Shown: positions 1-11,800 of the stretch, piece after piece
Layout of the letters: every line of letters begins with the position of its first letter
How positions within the stretch are numbered: the stretch's first letter is position 1
NCBI GenBank assembly: GCA_023079485.1
Contig: CM041097.1
Location: forward strand, 20,629,158 to 20,693,157
Origin: Archilochus colubris
Lineage: Eukaryota; Chordata; Aves; Apodiformes; Trochilidae
Direction of reading: 5' to 3'
Length of the DNA: 64,000 nucleotides
Notes under the pieces: generated by a model
Told to the model about the DNA's origin: nothing
What the model saw: the letters and a program-made list of their open reading frames with translations, nothing else
Databases searched by the model: none
Program-made: the position numbers and the translations under genes

Positions 1-1045
1 AGTGTTCATTATTCCCATAACATCAAAGTCTTTGGGTTGGGTTTTTTTTTCTTCAGTAAGCCATCAGGTTTTAAAGCATGGAAAATAGGAATAAAGAGAA
101 TTCACAGGAAAAAAACCCATAAATTAAATGTAACACTTTCCAAGTGAGCCCATTTTAAAAGTCAAGTTCACAAAAATATATCTAAGCACTTAGCTTGACC
201 TAAGATGGTTTAAAAGGCAGAAATGAGCAATGTTCTGCTGCCAGGTAGAGCTGGGGTCACACTGGCATCTGCCTTTCTCTCTTCCCCTTTTTCTGTATTT
301 TACACATACACGATGCAGCTTAATTTTACTACAAAGTGTAAGTCTAAAGGTCTAGAACTGGGGAAATAAATGTAATGCCAAGGAAAGAGGTGAAAGAAAA
401 GGTATAAAACTAATCTGCAAATGAATGTCCTCATTCCTGGTGAGAAGATCAGTCATTTTAAAGGCACAGGAGACTGGCTCCTGGTTCTGACTTTTCTCAG
501 ATGCCCAAAGCACTGGAAATGGTGGAGCAGGAGTAGCTGAAACCCAGGGATGTGGGGGGATGTATTTTAACAGAGTTTCCCTGGGCTGTGAGCTCCCAGC
601 AGCTGCCAGAACTGTGGCCAGAAAGGTTCCTGGTGGCTGCTGCCCCTCTGTGTGCTTGGCCCCCACCTTGCCCCCCAGCAGCATTTCCAATATTGACATC
701 TCCAGCTCTCAGCTGTGCTCCTCTCCCCTGATTCCTGTGCAGCAGATGGTGCAAACAACACCCCTTTTATTTTCTGGATGGATTCACATCACCCTGCCAA
801 GATGCTGATTTCTGTTGCTGGTGGTTGCACATCGTGTCCCCAGCAATGGAGGTGGCTCTGCTTTCAGCTGCAGCAAAGCTGCAGACACAGAGAGGTTCAA
901 GTTGGAATGGATTGTTAGTTACAGCAGGTTAAAGTTAACCAGGACATTTTACTAGCTGGCTTTATACTAATCCTTTGTCTCTGCTTGTGGGTTTGTGGTT
1001 GTGGGTTTGGTTGTGGGCACTTCCCCTGTTTGGATGCTGCACATG
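1..1045. other. Noncoding unique sequence, no gene seen
   Basis: The first 500 bases are AT-rich and turn GC-richer after about 540. The short open frames on both strands show no family signature, no credible splice-site pair and no compositional change at their edges. I see no interspersed repeat with a recognisable consensus here. Confidence 0.5.
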
Positions 1046-1062
1046 ACACACACACACACACA
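1046..1062. repeat. (AC)n microsatellite, about 8 units
   Basis: An uninterrupted run of AC dinucleotides follows GTTTGGATGCTGCACATG. It is short and probably only mildly length-variable. Confidence 0.85.
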
Positions 1063-1570
1063 GCACAGCTGCCTGCAGCTAACTGAGTTATCACTTTGTA
1101 AGATGAATTTTGTCATGACCTTTGCAAACACCTCTCCTGCTCAGGAGCTGTGCCCAGTTAAACCCCTTGGGCTGCCCAGGAGAAGCCATCTCCCTGCTGG
1201 GGGCACAGCCAGGCTGGGGGTGCCACAGGAGAGGCAGACAAGTGCCCAGCTCTGCTCTGCCCTGGCCCTTTTGGTACCACTCCCCACATGGACTTTCCCT
1301 CCTTGACAAGACCTTTGTACTTTCTTCTCTTGCTTAACGTGTCAGCCACCCCAAACCCCCCAGACCCTGCCAGTCCTGCCCCCTCAGCCCCTTCCTCCCA
1401 CTGCCTCACTGCATTAAACCCAGGAAAGAGCCCCTCAGATTTTCCAATCATTTTTATTTCAGTTCTGTCACACAGAGTCCCCATGAGCCTCCCCTGCCCC
1501 ATGCCAGGTTCTGCCCCATATCAATCCCTGACCAAGGCAGAGCACAAGGCAGGTCCTGGGGGGCTGAGAG

Positions 1571-1646
1571 CTCTGTGTGCCCCTACTCACACCTCCCATA
1601 CTCTGTGTGCCCCTACTCTCTGTGCCCCTACTCACACCTCCCTACC
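1571..1646. repeat. Short imperfect tandem repeat, three copies
   Basis: Three head-to-tail copies share a core reading CTCTGTG(TG)CCCCTACT. The first and third copies also carry a CACACCTCCC tail that the middle copy lacks, so the units are about 30, 17 and 28 bp. This is best explained as a small local duplication with one internal deletion. Confidence 0.6.
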
Positions 1647-1649
1647 TCC

Positions 1650-4369
1650 TGCAAGGACACAACCCGTGGAGATCTCACCCACTTGTTCCCCCTCTCCCTG
1701 CCAGGTCAGCTCATCACCCACCTGACACAACTCTGACAGATCCATCACTGTTCCTTTGTTTCGATTCCAGTCACCTCTTCCAAGCATCATGGATTGATTT
1801 TTTTTCTTTAATTAATTTCAGAGCCTTTCCAAGAACTCGTTAGGCTTTCCAATCAATAATACACTGCATTCCTTCCTTTTGGATTTAGGATCTGTATTTG
1901 CATTTTGGTAGTTCTGTGACCTCCCCTAAGCTCCACAAGATGTTAAAAATTATTGCTCCTTGTTCAAAAACAGTTTTGATAAATTCTTTCTAAGATGAAT
2001 TTCCTCAGCTCCTGTGCCCCAACATATCCAACAGTTCCAAACAAACTCCTGCCTGTTTGGTCTCTCTTCTGGCCCTTATTCTATACACTGGTGAAAACAG
2101 ACCAGGTTTCAGACACCATTTTAGACTCTTCTGTATAGAGCCACTTCTCTGCCCAGTATGAGATGTCCCATCAGCATTTCCTCTCCTATCTTATTATTTC
2201 TAATTTATTTGGAGCACTTCTTCCTCCTGCTTTTTATCTCACCTGCTAAATGAAACACATTTATTGCCTCAGGCTTTTCATTTTACCATTATTTGCCTGT
2301 TCTTTGCCTTCATCTTCAGTTCTTGTCAAGTGCCTCTGCTTTTGTACCACTCCTTCAGATTTCCAAGTCCTAAAGGAGCTCTGGTTCTGTCCTGACAGTG
2401 ACTGTGGGAAGGGGAAAACCAGGACAAATGTATGAGGGGAGGATCTGAAAGCCTCAAAGAATGGCCCAGTATTTATTTCCCCTCAGAAGTCAATGCCAGG
2501 AAGGGAGTTAAACACCCTCTGCAGCTCAGAGCATCTCCTTCAGCTTAGATGCCAGTAAATATTTCTGCTCCTTCCCCCTCTGCTGGTATGCTGAGAGCAG
2601 CAACTAAAATCAATAAAGATAACTTGGAGCTTTCAGGCACTAATTCTGAATTACAAGCAGTCAGTTTCTTTCCCAAGTCCTACAAATCCTCTAATAAACA
2701 AAAGTTAACCTCCCAAACTCAGGGCTCTGCCTGATTTGCTGCTGCTACCCTCTTGCAGTCCCTGATCTCCCTTCCCTGCCTGGGATGTCAGTCACAGCTC
2801 CATTCTCTGAGATAAAGAAGACCACACTTGGGAGTGGTGAAGGAAGAGAAGAAGAAAAAGCACCTTGCAATTAAACATTCTAATAGGGATTTTGAAGATG
2901 TTCTTGGAAGGATTTAAAATGACTGTTAACAATAGCATGCATCAGAGGGCTCAGGCTGAACAATACCTATCACTGCTTCTGCTGCAGAAGAAAGTGTAAA
3001 AATAGCACCCTGGAACACTTCATACCAGCATCCCTTTTGACTCTTCCAGCCCAGGCAGACACCTCTGAAAAGCTGGGGACAGCAGCAATAGATCCTCAGC
3101 ACCTCACCTGCTGCCCCTCCAGCCTGGGACCACGAGGAAGTTGGGATTTATACTGTTGGGTGTTCATCCAGGATTCAAACCAAGTTAAATGTGCCTGTTT
3201 CTCCTGGAAAATATGCATTTATGCTCATCCAACGTTTTGTTTTATTACATTTGAACCTTTTGATAGAAATAAAATATACAATCAAAGCAGGAAGCTTGTT
3301 TGCTGAGTTTTCAGACATTTGTACATCAGGAGAAAAAGGAAATGCCAGAAGATTCCCCCAGACATCTGTACTGTGACCACTGGGAAGGAAGCAACACAAA
3401 CCAGGGGTGATGTGTAACCAGAAATGACAGCTCAAGCACAAATCTTATTAATGAGATATTGCAGAACAGGCTTCCAAAGTAAGGATGAAGTCCTAGTATT
3501 TGGGGTATTTAAACAGAGTTTGGGCAAAGAATCCTAAAACAGCATGCAGGGAGCAGGGTGTTCAGAGCACATGGCACATGAGAGTAAAGCTGGGGGTACC
3601 CTGAGTGCTGGGACTCAGCCTGAGCTGTCACACACACTGCACCAAGAGCAGCTGGCCTTGAAATCTGAAATATTCCTCTTTGGATAAGCCTTGTCTGAGT
3701 GCAGACAGCTTCAAACAATCACTGAATGCCCAAGGAAAAATTCTGGCATTGCATGTTTGATATTTAGTGAAGCTGGAGTGAAACAGGTTCTCGGTGCCTC
3801 TCACCCCCCACACCAACAATGACAGCAGAACCCAGATGACAACATGATGAGGAGCTCAGCAGTGCTGTACAGGGGTATTTAAAGAAGCTCTGCAGATCCC
3901 TGTGTGCCCATGGCCCTGCCAGGCAGCTCCTTCCTCCCCTCCCCACTGCTTCTGATGTGCCTGCAGATGGTTTGTGCGGAGGAGGGATGGATGTCACCAG
4001 CCAAGGGATGGGAACAATGCCACCAAATGCTCAGGAGTCAGCTTAGGCTGTGAAACCTGCTTGCTCTAACTCACAGCTACTCAAACATCTGCTTGTCCAC
4101 ATTGTTCTCTGTACCTGTGGTTTATCAGACATTTGTTTGCAGAGCTTCCATTAGCCAGTAAGGAAGCCAAACCAGCTCTTTGGTTCTTCACCTGTACCCA
4201 GCCTTGCTGTAAGGGACTCTGAGCACTCAAACCAAAGCCAACACTGGCAACCCAAATTCTGGAAGGAATTAATGCCTTTAAAATCTGGGGAAGGCCATTC
4301 CTGGGCAATGTACAGCTGCTAACCCAGCTACTGGTAACCTGTTTTGAATAAGAAGTACAAGCAGCTTAC
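1650..4369. other. Noncoding unique sequence
   Basis: Mixed composition with several AT-rich patches (about 1860-2300 and 3200-3480). A good minus-strand 3' splice-site-like sequence lies at about 2810-2825 (pyrimidine tract then CAG), but the nearest downstream GT is a weak donor. I see no supported gene or repeat. Confidence 0.45.
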
Positions 4370-4414
4370 CTGTCCCTCAGGATCAGCAGCAGCCCCTGGT
4401 CATCACCAGGACAC
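4370..4414 (-). CDS. Exon-like segment, 45 nt (unidentified, speculative)
   Basis: On the minus strand a strong acceptor (CTCTTTGTCTCTTCCAG) is followed by 45 nt and then a near-consensus donor (GGACAG|GTAAGC). One of the three frames is open, about 14 residues including GDDQGLLLILRD. The other two contain stops. I do not recognise the peptide. Its reading phase cannot join directly to the other minus-strand candidates at 6.7 or 8.1 kb. A segment this short with good splice sites occurs often by chance in vertebrate introns. Confidence 0.12.
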
Positions 4415-6470
4415 CTGGAAGAGACAAAGAGATTCAGTTGTTACAAAACCCCTCAGCATGTTCTCATGCAGGTTCTTTGTGCTGCACACTGCTTGGCATC
4501 ATTTCCCAACTCCTCTTTTATGCATCCAGCTCAGAACACTTCTGTGGCTAGACAGGAACACGTAGAGAATCATGGCCATGACAGCCCAAAAAAGTGTTGT
4601 TCCTAAAGCAATTCATTACTGTAAATGCTTCCAAGCCTTTGTGAATAGATCTAACCTCATAAAAGAAACCAATCTCCTCAGGTTCCTCCACACACTGTAC
4701 TTTCAAATTCATTGCTGACTACTCCACTTCCTTTTGGATCCTTTAAAGACATCTCATTTATCTTTACTGGGTTTTCTTTCATTTGGTTTCAGTGTTAAGC
4801 CATGCCAGAGAAGTTAAGCCATAGCAGAGGAAAAGTAAGCACTGCATCAAGTCTGTCTGTTAAGAAAAGGTGTCCTGGCTTGCTGAGAGTGCAGAATATT
4901 GTGAGGAAAGATGTGCTAAAGAGGTTGCCTCAAACAGAGCTATCTGTGTGTGCTGTCACAGGTGAAAGAGCAGGAAAAGACTTATTTGCACTTCAGAAAT
5001 CTGACTCTAAACAAAATCTGTAAGTTATCAAGATCTGACAGGCTCCCAGGGCTCATATGGAACTGGAAAGTAGAGAATTAAGAAAACAGAAAAGTGTTTG
5101 GTGCTGAAGCATCAGAACTGACAGCTGCTCCTGGCAGGAACCAGGCCACTGTTTGGCATCACAAGAGCAGAGGTGAGGTCAAGGCTGGGAGAGCAAAGAA
5201 ATCCCAGCTGGAATTAGGACTCCAGATGCTGGCCACTCCTGCCCTTTCTGTATTTAAGTAACAGAGAGATTACAAGAGAAGCAGAACGAATGTGGCCTCT
5301 TTGCCTCCCAGATCATTTCAGCATTTGCAGCATGGAGAAGACCCAGACTGGTCCCAGTAACCCATAAGCACTGGGCACTCCAGCAATTTAAATATTGTTT
5401 CCTCCAGCTATACACAGGTATTGTATTTGGCTGTGCAGCCCTTCCATACTACTGGCATCAGTGCCATTATTTGGCCCTCAGACATCGTTAAGCTTCATTC
5501 ATTGCAGTGATTGATAAAACCCTTCTAACCCTGCTAAAGCCCTCAGTAGAACAACACAAACAGAATTTCCAAAGAATTCCAAAGGATTCCCCATGCATGA
5601 AGTCCCCAGGTGTGGTTGTGCTGAGCTGGGCAGACGCAGCTCTGCAGAAGCTGCAGGCAGGGAACCCCCTGCTCTGCACAGCCCCAGAACCCACGGGTGA
5701 GTGCTGGGTGCTGCCCTCTGCCCTGGGCTGTAATGGGAGACTTCACATTGAAAAGAGCCAATTATAAAAATGTGGATTTTCAAGGTTCCCTGGTGCTGTC
5801 CACCCAAAAGGGATGGGAGGCTGAGCAAGTCACTCCTGCAGCCTTTGTCCCAAGGGTGCAAATGTAAACACTGCCAAAGGTTTGGGTTTGCTCCTGCCAC
5901 CAGATTAATGTAACTCTGCTCACAGGCAGCATCCAGGAGCATGGGTTTGGTTGCAGGGAGCTGAATCCTCCATGAGATACAGACATTTTGAGTTTACCTT
6001 TATTGAGTTTCAAATATGATATGGTAAAAGGAAAAAGAGTGGTAAAGCATCCATTAAATGAGTTACAGATGCAACTGCTTTAGCCCAAGACTACAAAATT
6101 ATGCAGTTATTCCACATGCTGCTTTTTAGAGTGCACTTTAACCTGTATTATGGCACTCTGAGGAAAAAAGGAAATGGACTAAAATTTGAGATGAAAAAAA
6201 GCCCATGAGGAGAGGTGTCATCATCCTGCATTATAATGCCTTCCAGGGTGGACTTGGTGATGACATGCACTATAGCAGCTCTTTTGATTCCATCATATTC
6301 ATTTTCACACTCTCCTAATTTCAGTTGTGCTTGAAAATGGGAACAGCCACAGCAGCCTCCCTGGAAGTGCAGTGGAACTGCAGGAACTGCCTGCAGCTGG
6401 ATGGAGGATCTGCCTCCGGGTTTCTTTTCCAATTATTTGTCTAATCTAGTGCCCGTGATCTGTTTGTGAG
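4415..6470. other. Noncoding unique sequence
   Basis: I see no gene, RNA or repeat with a recognisable consensus. A pyrimidine-rich minus-strand acceptor-like tract lies at about 6160-6180, followed by a 16-codon open frame that ends in TAA, with no other support. A plus-strand open frame at 5507-5767 is GC-richer but resembles no known protein. Confidence 0.45.
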
Positions 6471-6472
6471 CT

Positions 6473-6720
6473 ATGAACCCATCCCATGGCATACGACTGC
6501 AATTTGTTATAACTGATAGTGGACTTTGCTGCCACAGTTTCAATTTACACTCTGGTATCAGCACTACAGATCCAGGATGTCTCCTCCCTGACCCGCATCC
6601 CAATTTCCCACATTACGAAACCGACTCCACAGGACTCAGCGACTCACTCAGTGCTGCCCTGGTTTCAGATAGAACTGGGCAAGGAAAAGGCATTTTGGAA
6701 TCACTGATCGTGCTGAGAAG
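6473..6720. other. CpG-retaining block, open in several frames
   Basis: This roughly 250-bp stretch keeps several CpG dinucleotides (for example in CATACGACT, ACCCGCAT, TTACGAAACCGACT, CAGCGACT and GATCGTG), while CpG is scarce in most of the surrounding sequence. Two plus-strand frames are open across it, with peptides including SALQIQDVSSLTRIPISHI and NFPHYETDSTGLSDSL. No plus-strand donor closes an exon here. On the minus strand, 6648-6712 has a long pyrimidine tract ending in CTCAG and a GTGAGT donor, and one frame is open for 21 codons. It could be an unrecognised exon, a decayed transposon or a conserved element. Confidence 0.25.
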
Positions 6721-8055
6721 TGTTGAAAAAAAGAAAAAGAAAAGAAAATAGAATCCCTGGGAAGCAGCTGAGCTCCCCAGCCAGTGCAGATGTGGACTTG
6801 CAGCAGCAGAGGCTCAGGCTCAGTCCTGCTGCACCAGGTTCTGAGAGCAGGAGCTCCCTGGGACTGGCAGAAATTCACCTCTTCAGATATCATGCCCAGA
6901 CTCCAGCCTGAACCCCAAACGTCAGTCCACCCTTTCATGTGGAACAAGTATTAAAATTGCTTTAAAAATGAAATTTAGGAAGGCCAGAATGAGGATGCTG
7001 ATGTGCATCTCCCAGCCACCACCGAGCTCATCCTGGGTTTCCCAGCACCATTTGAGCTGTCTGGGGGAAATAATTGAGTGGAAATCTGTTTTAAGTACTG
7101 CACTTTGATTTTATCTAGGAATACAGATAATCAATCTCTGGTCTGAAAGCTGTGGGTTACAAAATGTACCAGAGCAAATGGGAATTTTATTGGCTCAGAA
7201 ATAAACCTGAAGGGGCAAGAGCAGGGATGACCTTGTGGTGGATGGATGGCAGGCTGCAGGGAAGGCAGCTGGCACTGCTCTGAAATTATGCAATGCATCT
7301 TCTCAAGGAGGAATCCCAGCTTCCAGAACCAGAACCAGCCTCCTCCAGAGCTGCTGCCATGCTCCCTGCCCTTCTCCAGGGCTGATTGTCACATCCCTGC
7401 CCAGGGGACACTGCTCAGAGCAAAGCCAGAGCTCCTTCCAGCAGGTACACGTGTTCCACGGTACACACACTGTGCCATGGGATAAACTATCCCTGAGCTT
7501 TAATATTCAAATCTCTCCCATGTTAAAAAAAGGCTTTTGAAAATCTCTCCCCTCCTCAAAACAATTTCTAAGCCACGGGCTGGTTTGTTGTTGGTTTGGG
7601 GTTTTTTTTGTGAAATAGCTTTTTGTCCTTCCTTTTCAGTGTAATACAATATGTTATTCAAGAGCCAAAGAGTTGTCAGTTTTTATGTTATGATAATCTC
7701 CTCAAGCATCCAATTTTATTCTGCTTTTTCCCTTCATGCTGTCACTCACATTGTAGCCTGTCACAAAAGAAAATGTCTGAATGCATTAATTACAACTTGT
7801 TAGCCCTCCATATAGTTAATGCCATTGAGGAACTCAAATCACTTGGAAAATAACTAAAGAGAAACAGTTGCTGGTACTGCAGAATTTTTATGGGTTGCAC
7901 TTCAAAGCTGTGGCTTTGCAAGACAAAAATTATTATTATAGAGAATGAGAAAATCAAATATAACTTGATCCTTTACCCTTGGAATGTTTTCTGAATGCAA
8001 CACAATCTATATTTCTAGCCTGGAAAGAGCAGTTGAAGTCCCTTTCAAACATTAC
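6721..8055. other. Noncoding unique sequence
   Basis: AT-rich from about 7530 to 7950. A good minus-strand acceptor-like tract (CTGTTTCTCTTTAG) lies near 7855-7870, but I found no matching donor. No gene, RNA or repeat is supported. Confidence 0.45.
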
Positions 8056-8175
8056 CTTCTTTTGTGGGGTAATTACACGTGCCAGTTCTGAAATTACAGT
8101 ATAAAACCTTCCTGAAGCCAGGGAGAGATCCAGGGCCGAGCCCCCTCTCACACAGACAGCAGAGTCGACAGCCAT
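8056..8175 (-). CDS. Candidate coding segment, first or internal exon (speculative)
   Basis: A minus-strand ATG at 8175 opens exactly 40 codons that run in frame to a donor-like AGAAG|GTAATG at 8056/8055. The peptide starts MAVDSAVCVRGG and ends ARVITPQKK. The 5' part keeps CpG sites (GTCGAC, CTCGGC). Alternatively the acceptor CTCCCTGGCTTCAG would make 8056-8111 a 56-nt internal exon. In that case its open frame needs two bases from the previous exon, which is what the candidate at 10255-10304 supplies. I recognise no protein family and see no TATA box or CpG island. Confidence 0.14.
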
Positions 8176-10254
8176 GGTTGCATCACCATGAATAAAAGGT
8201 AATTGTGTTGGGTCTGAGGAGACCGAGGAGTTACCCTGGGCTGAGGGGAGGAACTGACACCGTCACCTCAGCAGGACTTGTCAGCTCTGCTCCACCTACA
8301 CTTCTAACCCTAAACACCACACACAACTTACACCCATAAATAAAGGACTGATTTTTGTAATCCAAGCCCCCAAAATAACAGCAGTGGTTTGGATCCCAGT
8401 TCAGCACAAGGTAATTAAATGAAATGGGATGGTTCTGACCTAAGGGAATGCTATTAGGATTATGCAGAAGCCTTACACACAGCAGCAGGCAAACAAACAC
8501 CTCCCAAACCTCAGCTCTGTCAGATTTCTACCTTAAAGACATTTCATTATTCCTACATTTGCATGAACATCCTCTCTTACATGTATTTACTGGTCATGGG
8601 GAGAGGCAATGAAATCTTTCTAGCTTTGGGGAAGTTTTCTGGACAAGCAAGACAAAACTAAAACCCTTTGGTAATGCTGATTGTTCCACTTTCTCCCAGA
8701 GGTCAGACTGTGGTCAGGGCTGGGGTAAGATCCACCCCAAGAACCTGGAAAAACTGATAGCCTGGCACTGATATTTTATCCTTATTTCTGAGTGTTCCAC
8801 ATCACTGTAGAGCCAGCAAACTCCAAGTATATTCCAGTGAACATCCTGCCACTGCTTGTTAGACCTTTCAATTTGCATGGAAATGAAATTCCTTCACCTC
8901 CACCAGTCCCAGTCAGGTTTTCCCCTTAGAACTAGAAAACAAACCCAGTCATTCTGTGGTTTCCTGCCATCATCACCTGAAATTCAGCTCTCAGCAGTCA
9001 GGTTTCTCTTAACACTTTACTTCTCCTTTTGGAAAAAAAAAAAAAAAGACTGGGCTTGGGCTAAAGTTGACTTAGTAGGTTTCTTTACACACTGCTTGGT
9101 TCAGAAATAACTGACTGCACACACAAAAAATACTTTTCCTGAGGACCATGTTTGTGTTTTTCTTCAGCAGGGTCCCAAGGGGAAGAAAGGAGAAGTCCAG
9201 GGAAGTGCCTGGATCAATTTGCTCTTTGCAACAAAATATTTGCAAAGACTTAGGAGGAAACTCAATAAACATCCCTTCCCCTTCCAGAGGTAACTCCAGA
9301 CACTGCAGGGTCCTGTATTTCAAAGCCAGGGAAGTGCCTTTATCATCCCCAGAGCTGCTCTTTCCCGAGGGAGCCAGAGCCCAGGTTTGGGATGGGAACC
9401 CAGGTTTGGGATGGGAAGTTGTCCTGGAGCAGGCAGAGCCCTCCCCAGCCCAAAGGTTCTGACCCAGAGGCTCCAGTGACTCCTGCCATGGAGGTCACTG
9501 TCCCCAGATGCCCATCCCAGTTCAAACTCATCTACAGGGTGGTAAATGGGAGGTGTGTGCAGAGGTCCAGCTGTGCTGTGTGCCCCACATCTGGCTGGCA
9601 GGGACCTGAAACCACCCAGCACCAGTGCCCAGGCTCACCTGAGCTTTAGGAACCCCACATCTGTTTAAGGGTTAAAGATTGCAGAGTGCTCAGCCTGGCT
9701 GGAAAAGGTTTCTGATCCAGAGTCCTTCACCAGTTTGGGGTTTCCACCCCTCTCCTTTTTGCTGGGAGGCAGCAGTGAATGCCAGCAGGAGCCAGGGCTG
9801 TGTGGGGCTGTGGGCACTGGGGGGTACTGGGGGGACTGGTGCTGTGCCCCAAGTCCCTCCTGCAGCTGGGCTGAACCTTGGCCTCACTCGAGCAGCTTTT
9901 TGGGCATTTCTTACATTCTCAGAGTGGGCCCTTGGGACTGAAGTAGTGCAGAGATAATCACAACATCCTTCCCCCAAAGTGCCCTTTAGGTGACAGCCTG
10001 TTCTCCCCACCGTGGCACTGCTACACCCAGACTTCCACCTCCTCCTTCACTCCTGTCTCTATTAAAGGACAGCTGCCTCAGGATGATGGCAAACAAAAGC
10101 AGAATAACAATGAAGTGGAGAGCAAACAGTTCCCCAGCCTCCCCCCAGATGCAGAGGATCCTTCACACAGTTATTATCATCCTGTGAAGAACAAAGACAA
10201 CTTAGCTCACAGATGAAAGCTTTTACCAAACAACTTACAAGCCAAAAAACTTAC
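8176..10254. other. Noncoding sequence with an A15 tract and a small duplication
   Basis: An uninterrupted A tract lies at about 9033-9047. Two near-identical 18-bp copies of CCAGGTTTGGGATGGGAA lie side by side at about 9380-9416. Sequence from 9340 to 9960 is GC-rich with overlapping open frames on both strands that show no family features. I see no supported gene. Confidence 0.45.
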
Positions 10255-10304
10255 CAAAGTCACCTAACAGGTCAATGACACAGCTGGGGGAAGCACTCAC
10301 TTCT
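10255..10304 (-). CDS. Exon-like segment, 50 nt (unidentified, speculative)
   Basis: On the minus strand the acceptor TTTTTCCTATCAG precedes 50 nt that end at GACTTTG|GTAAGTTT, a strong donor. Only one frame is open, giving EVSASPSCVIDLLGDF, and it leaves one base over. That phase fits the open frame of the next minus-strand candidate (8056-8111), with which it would form a codon for glycine. I know no protein containing this peptide. Short length is the main weakness. Confidence 0.15.
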
Positions 10305-10499
10305 CTGATAGGAAAAACTACTTAATGTAAATGTATCAAAAGGTTAACTGCATCCCAGATTTATCCCAAGCATTAGCAGCAGCAGCAAGAATGAAACAAG
10401 GAAATGTCCTCCCCATGACCAGTGCTCAATCCTTCAGTGTGATCAAGAACACTTCTTAGTGATCTGGGGAGGGGGGAGGGAATTGCTGAGTAAATTGGC

Positions 10500-10725
10500 A
10501 CCAAAACATATTGCCCAATTTCAGTGAACAGATGTCAAATAGCCATTAGCATCACAATGATCAGTAAACTGAAATTACGTGTTATGGGTTTAGTGTCTTA
10601 GATTAAGCATTAACCTGTCTTAATTAAATTGCATCTCGGTAATTGATTTCACAGTGCTGAACTGTAAATAACAAATTACAGATGATCTGCCTCTTTATCT
10701 AGCAAGATAATGTAAATCAGCCTTT
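10500..10725. other. AT-rich block, possible conserved noncoding element
   Basis: Dense TAAT/ATTA homeodomain-type cores and AT-rich words such as CTTAATTAAATTGC, GGTAATTGATTTC and CAAATTACAGATGATC lie in low-repeat unique sequence without coding potential. This texture resembles vertebrate developmental enhancers. It is inferred from composition only, as no alignment was possible. Confidence 0.3.
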
Positions 10726-11666
10726 ACAACCTCCTCTCCTCCTTCTGACAAGGCCTCTGTGTGTGTGCTCTGCTTCTTTACCTTTACACCTGACCCCCTG
10801 CCCTTACACCATATTTAATCACTGTGCTCCCTCTTCTTGCATGGATGAAAGTCAGAGCAGGAACAGCAGTCTGGTTACTCCTGCTCTGGGTAACAACAAC
10901 TACTTAGGATAACATCAGTCTTGTAACAGTTTCCTTTTCTCTTGCTACCCTACAAACATTCATTTTCTTTTGTTCACGACAAACAAACACAGCCCAGGAG
11001 AGCAATCCAGGCAGTGCTCATCACCTCCCTGCACAGGGGCCAATGCCATCAGCCAGCCCTGTGCTTCCACCAGGAAACACTTCCCAGCTTCAGGGGAGGT
11101 GGAGAAGAGGTGCCTGGAGCCAAGCTGTGCCTCAGCCTGGCCTGGAGGTGATGCTCATGCCAGGGGGGAGGATGGGTTTGGAAAGAAGGAGGAAAAGCTC
11201 CAGGTGCTGGAGAGGAGCAGCAGAGCAGGAGCCTGCATGGAGAGGGCCAGGGCAGGGACCAAGCAGGGATGCACCAAGCAGAGGTTCAGGACACAAACTG
11301 GCCCTGGATACACCTAGAAACCAGCAAAGCCCCCCAGTCCCCAGGGCACCCTGTCCTGCCTGGAGAGCAGGATGGGGCTGGTGATGCTCTGCCTGAGCCT
11401 CAGGGTTTTCCTCCACAGAAGCTGTCAGTCCTCCTGCAGTCTAATGCAATCCGGGCTGAAAAATTGGATAAAGCACAATGTCACAGTGCCTGCCCCCGTG
11501 CTGTCACCCGACATCAGTATTTGTCACACCCACTGATGTGGATGAAGCCTCTAGAGCTGACCAAAGCACTCTCCAAAAGCAGCTTACACCTAAGTGCAGG
11601 CTGAGAGATGTCCTGGGGGGGAATAACCCAATACAGGAATTGCATCTTTGCTGGGAGGATGATGGC
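10726..11666. other. Noncoding, GC-richer after 10970
   Basis: AT-rich sequence gives way at about 10970 to CAGG/CCTGG-rich sequence typical of bird intergenic DNA. The overlapping open frames at 10942-11604 on both strands reflect low stop-codon density, not a gene. Nothing else is recognised. Confidence 0.45.
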
Positions 11667-11800
11667 ACTGGAAACATCCCACTGGAAACATCCCACTGGA
11701 AACATCCCACTGGAAACATCCCCAGTGGAAACATCCCCAGTGGAAACATCCCACTGAAAATATCCCACTGGAAACATCCCCACTGGAAACATCCCTACTG
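11667..11800. repeat. Minisatellite, 14-15 bp unit, about 9 copies
   Basis: Head-to-tail copies of ACTGGAAACATCCC follow one another. Some units carry a fourth C, two begin AGTGG in place of ACTGG, and one reads ACTGAAAATATCCC. The first three copies are identical, so the array probably expanded or was homogenised recently at that end. Open frames across it on both strands (with a TGNIPS / FPVGMF periodicity) are products of the repeat. Confidence 0.95.

Noticed and set aside
2808..2825. Strong minus-strand acceptor-like sequence (TTCTTTATCTCAG)
   Set aside because: No acceptable donor within a normal exon length.
4783..4835. Plus-strand acceptor (TTTGGTTTCAG) and GTAAGC donor flanking about 42 nt
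   Set aside because: All three frames contain stops, so it cannot be an internal coding exon.
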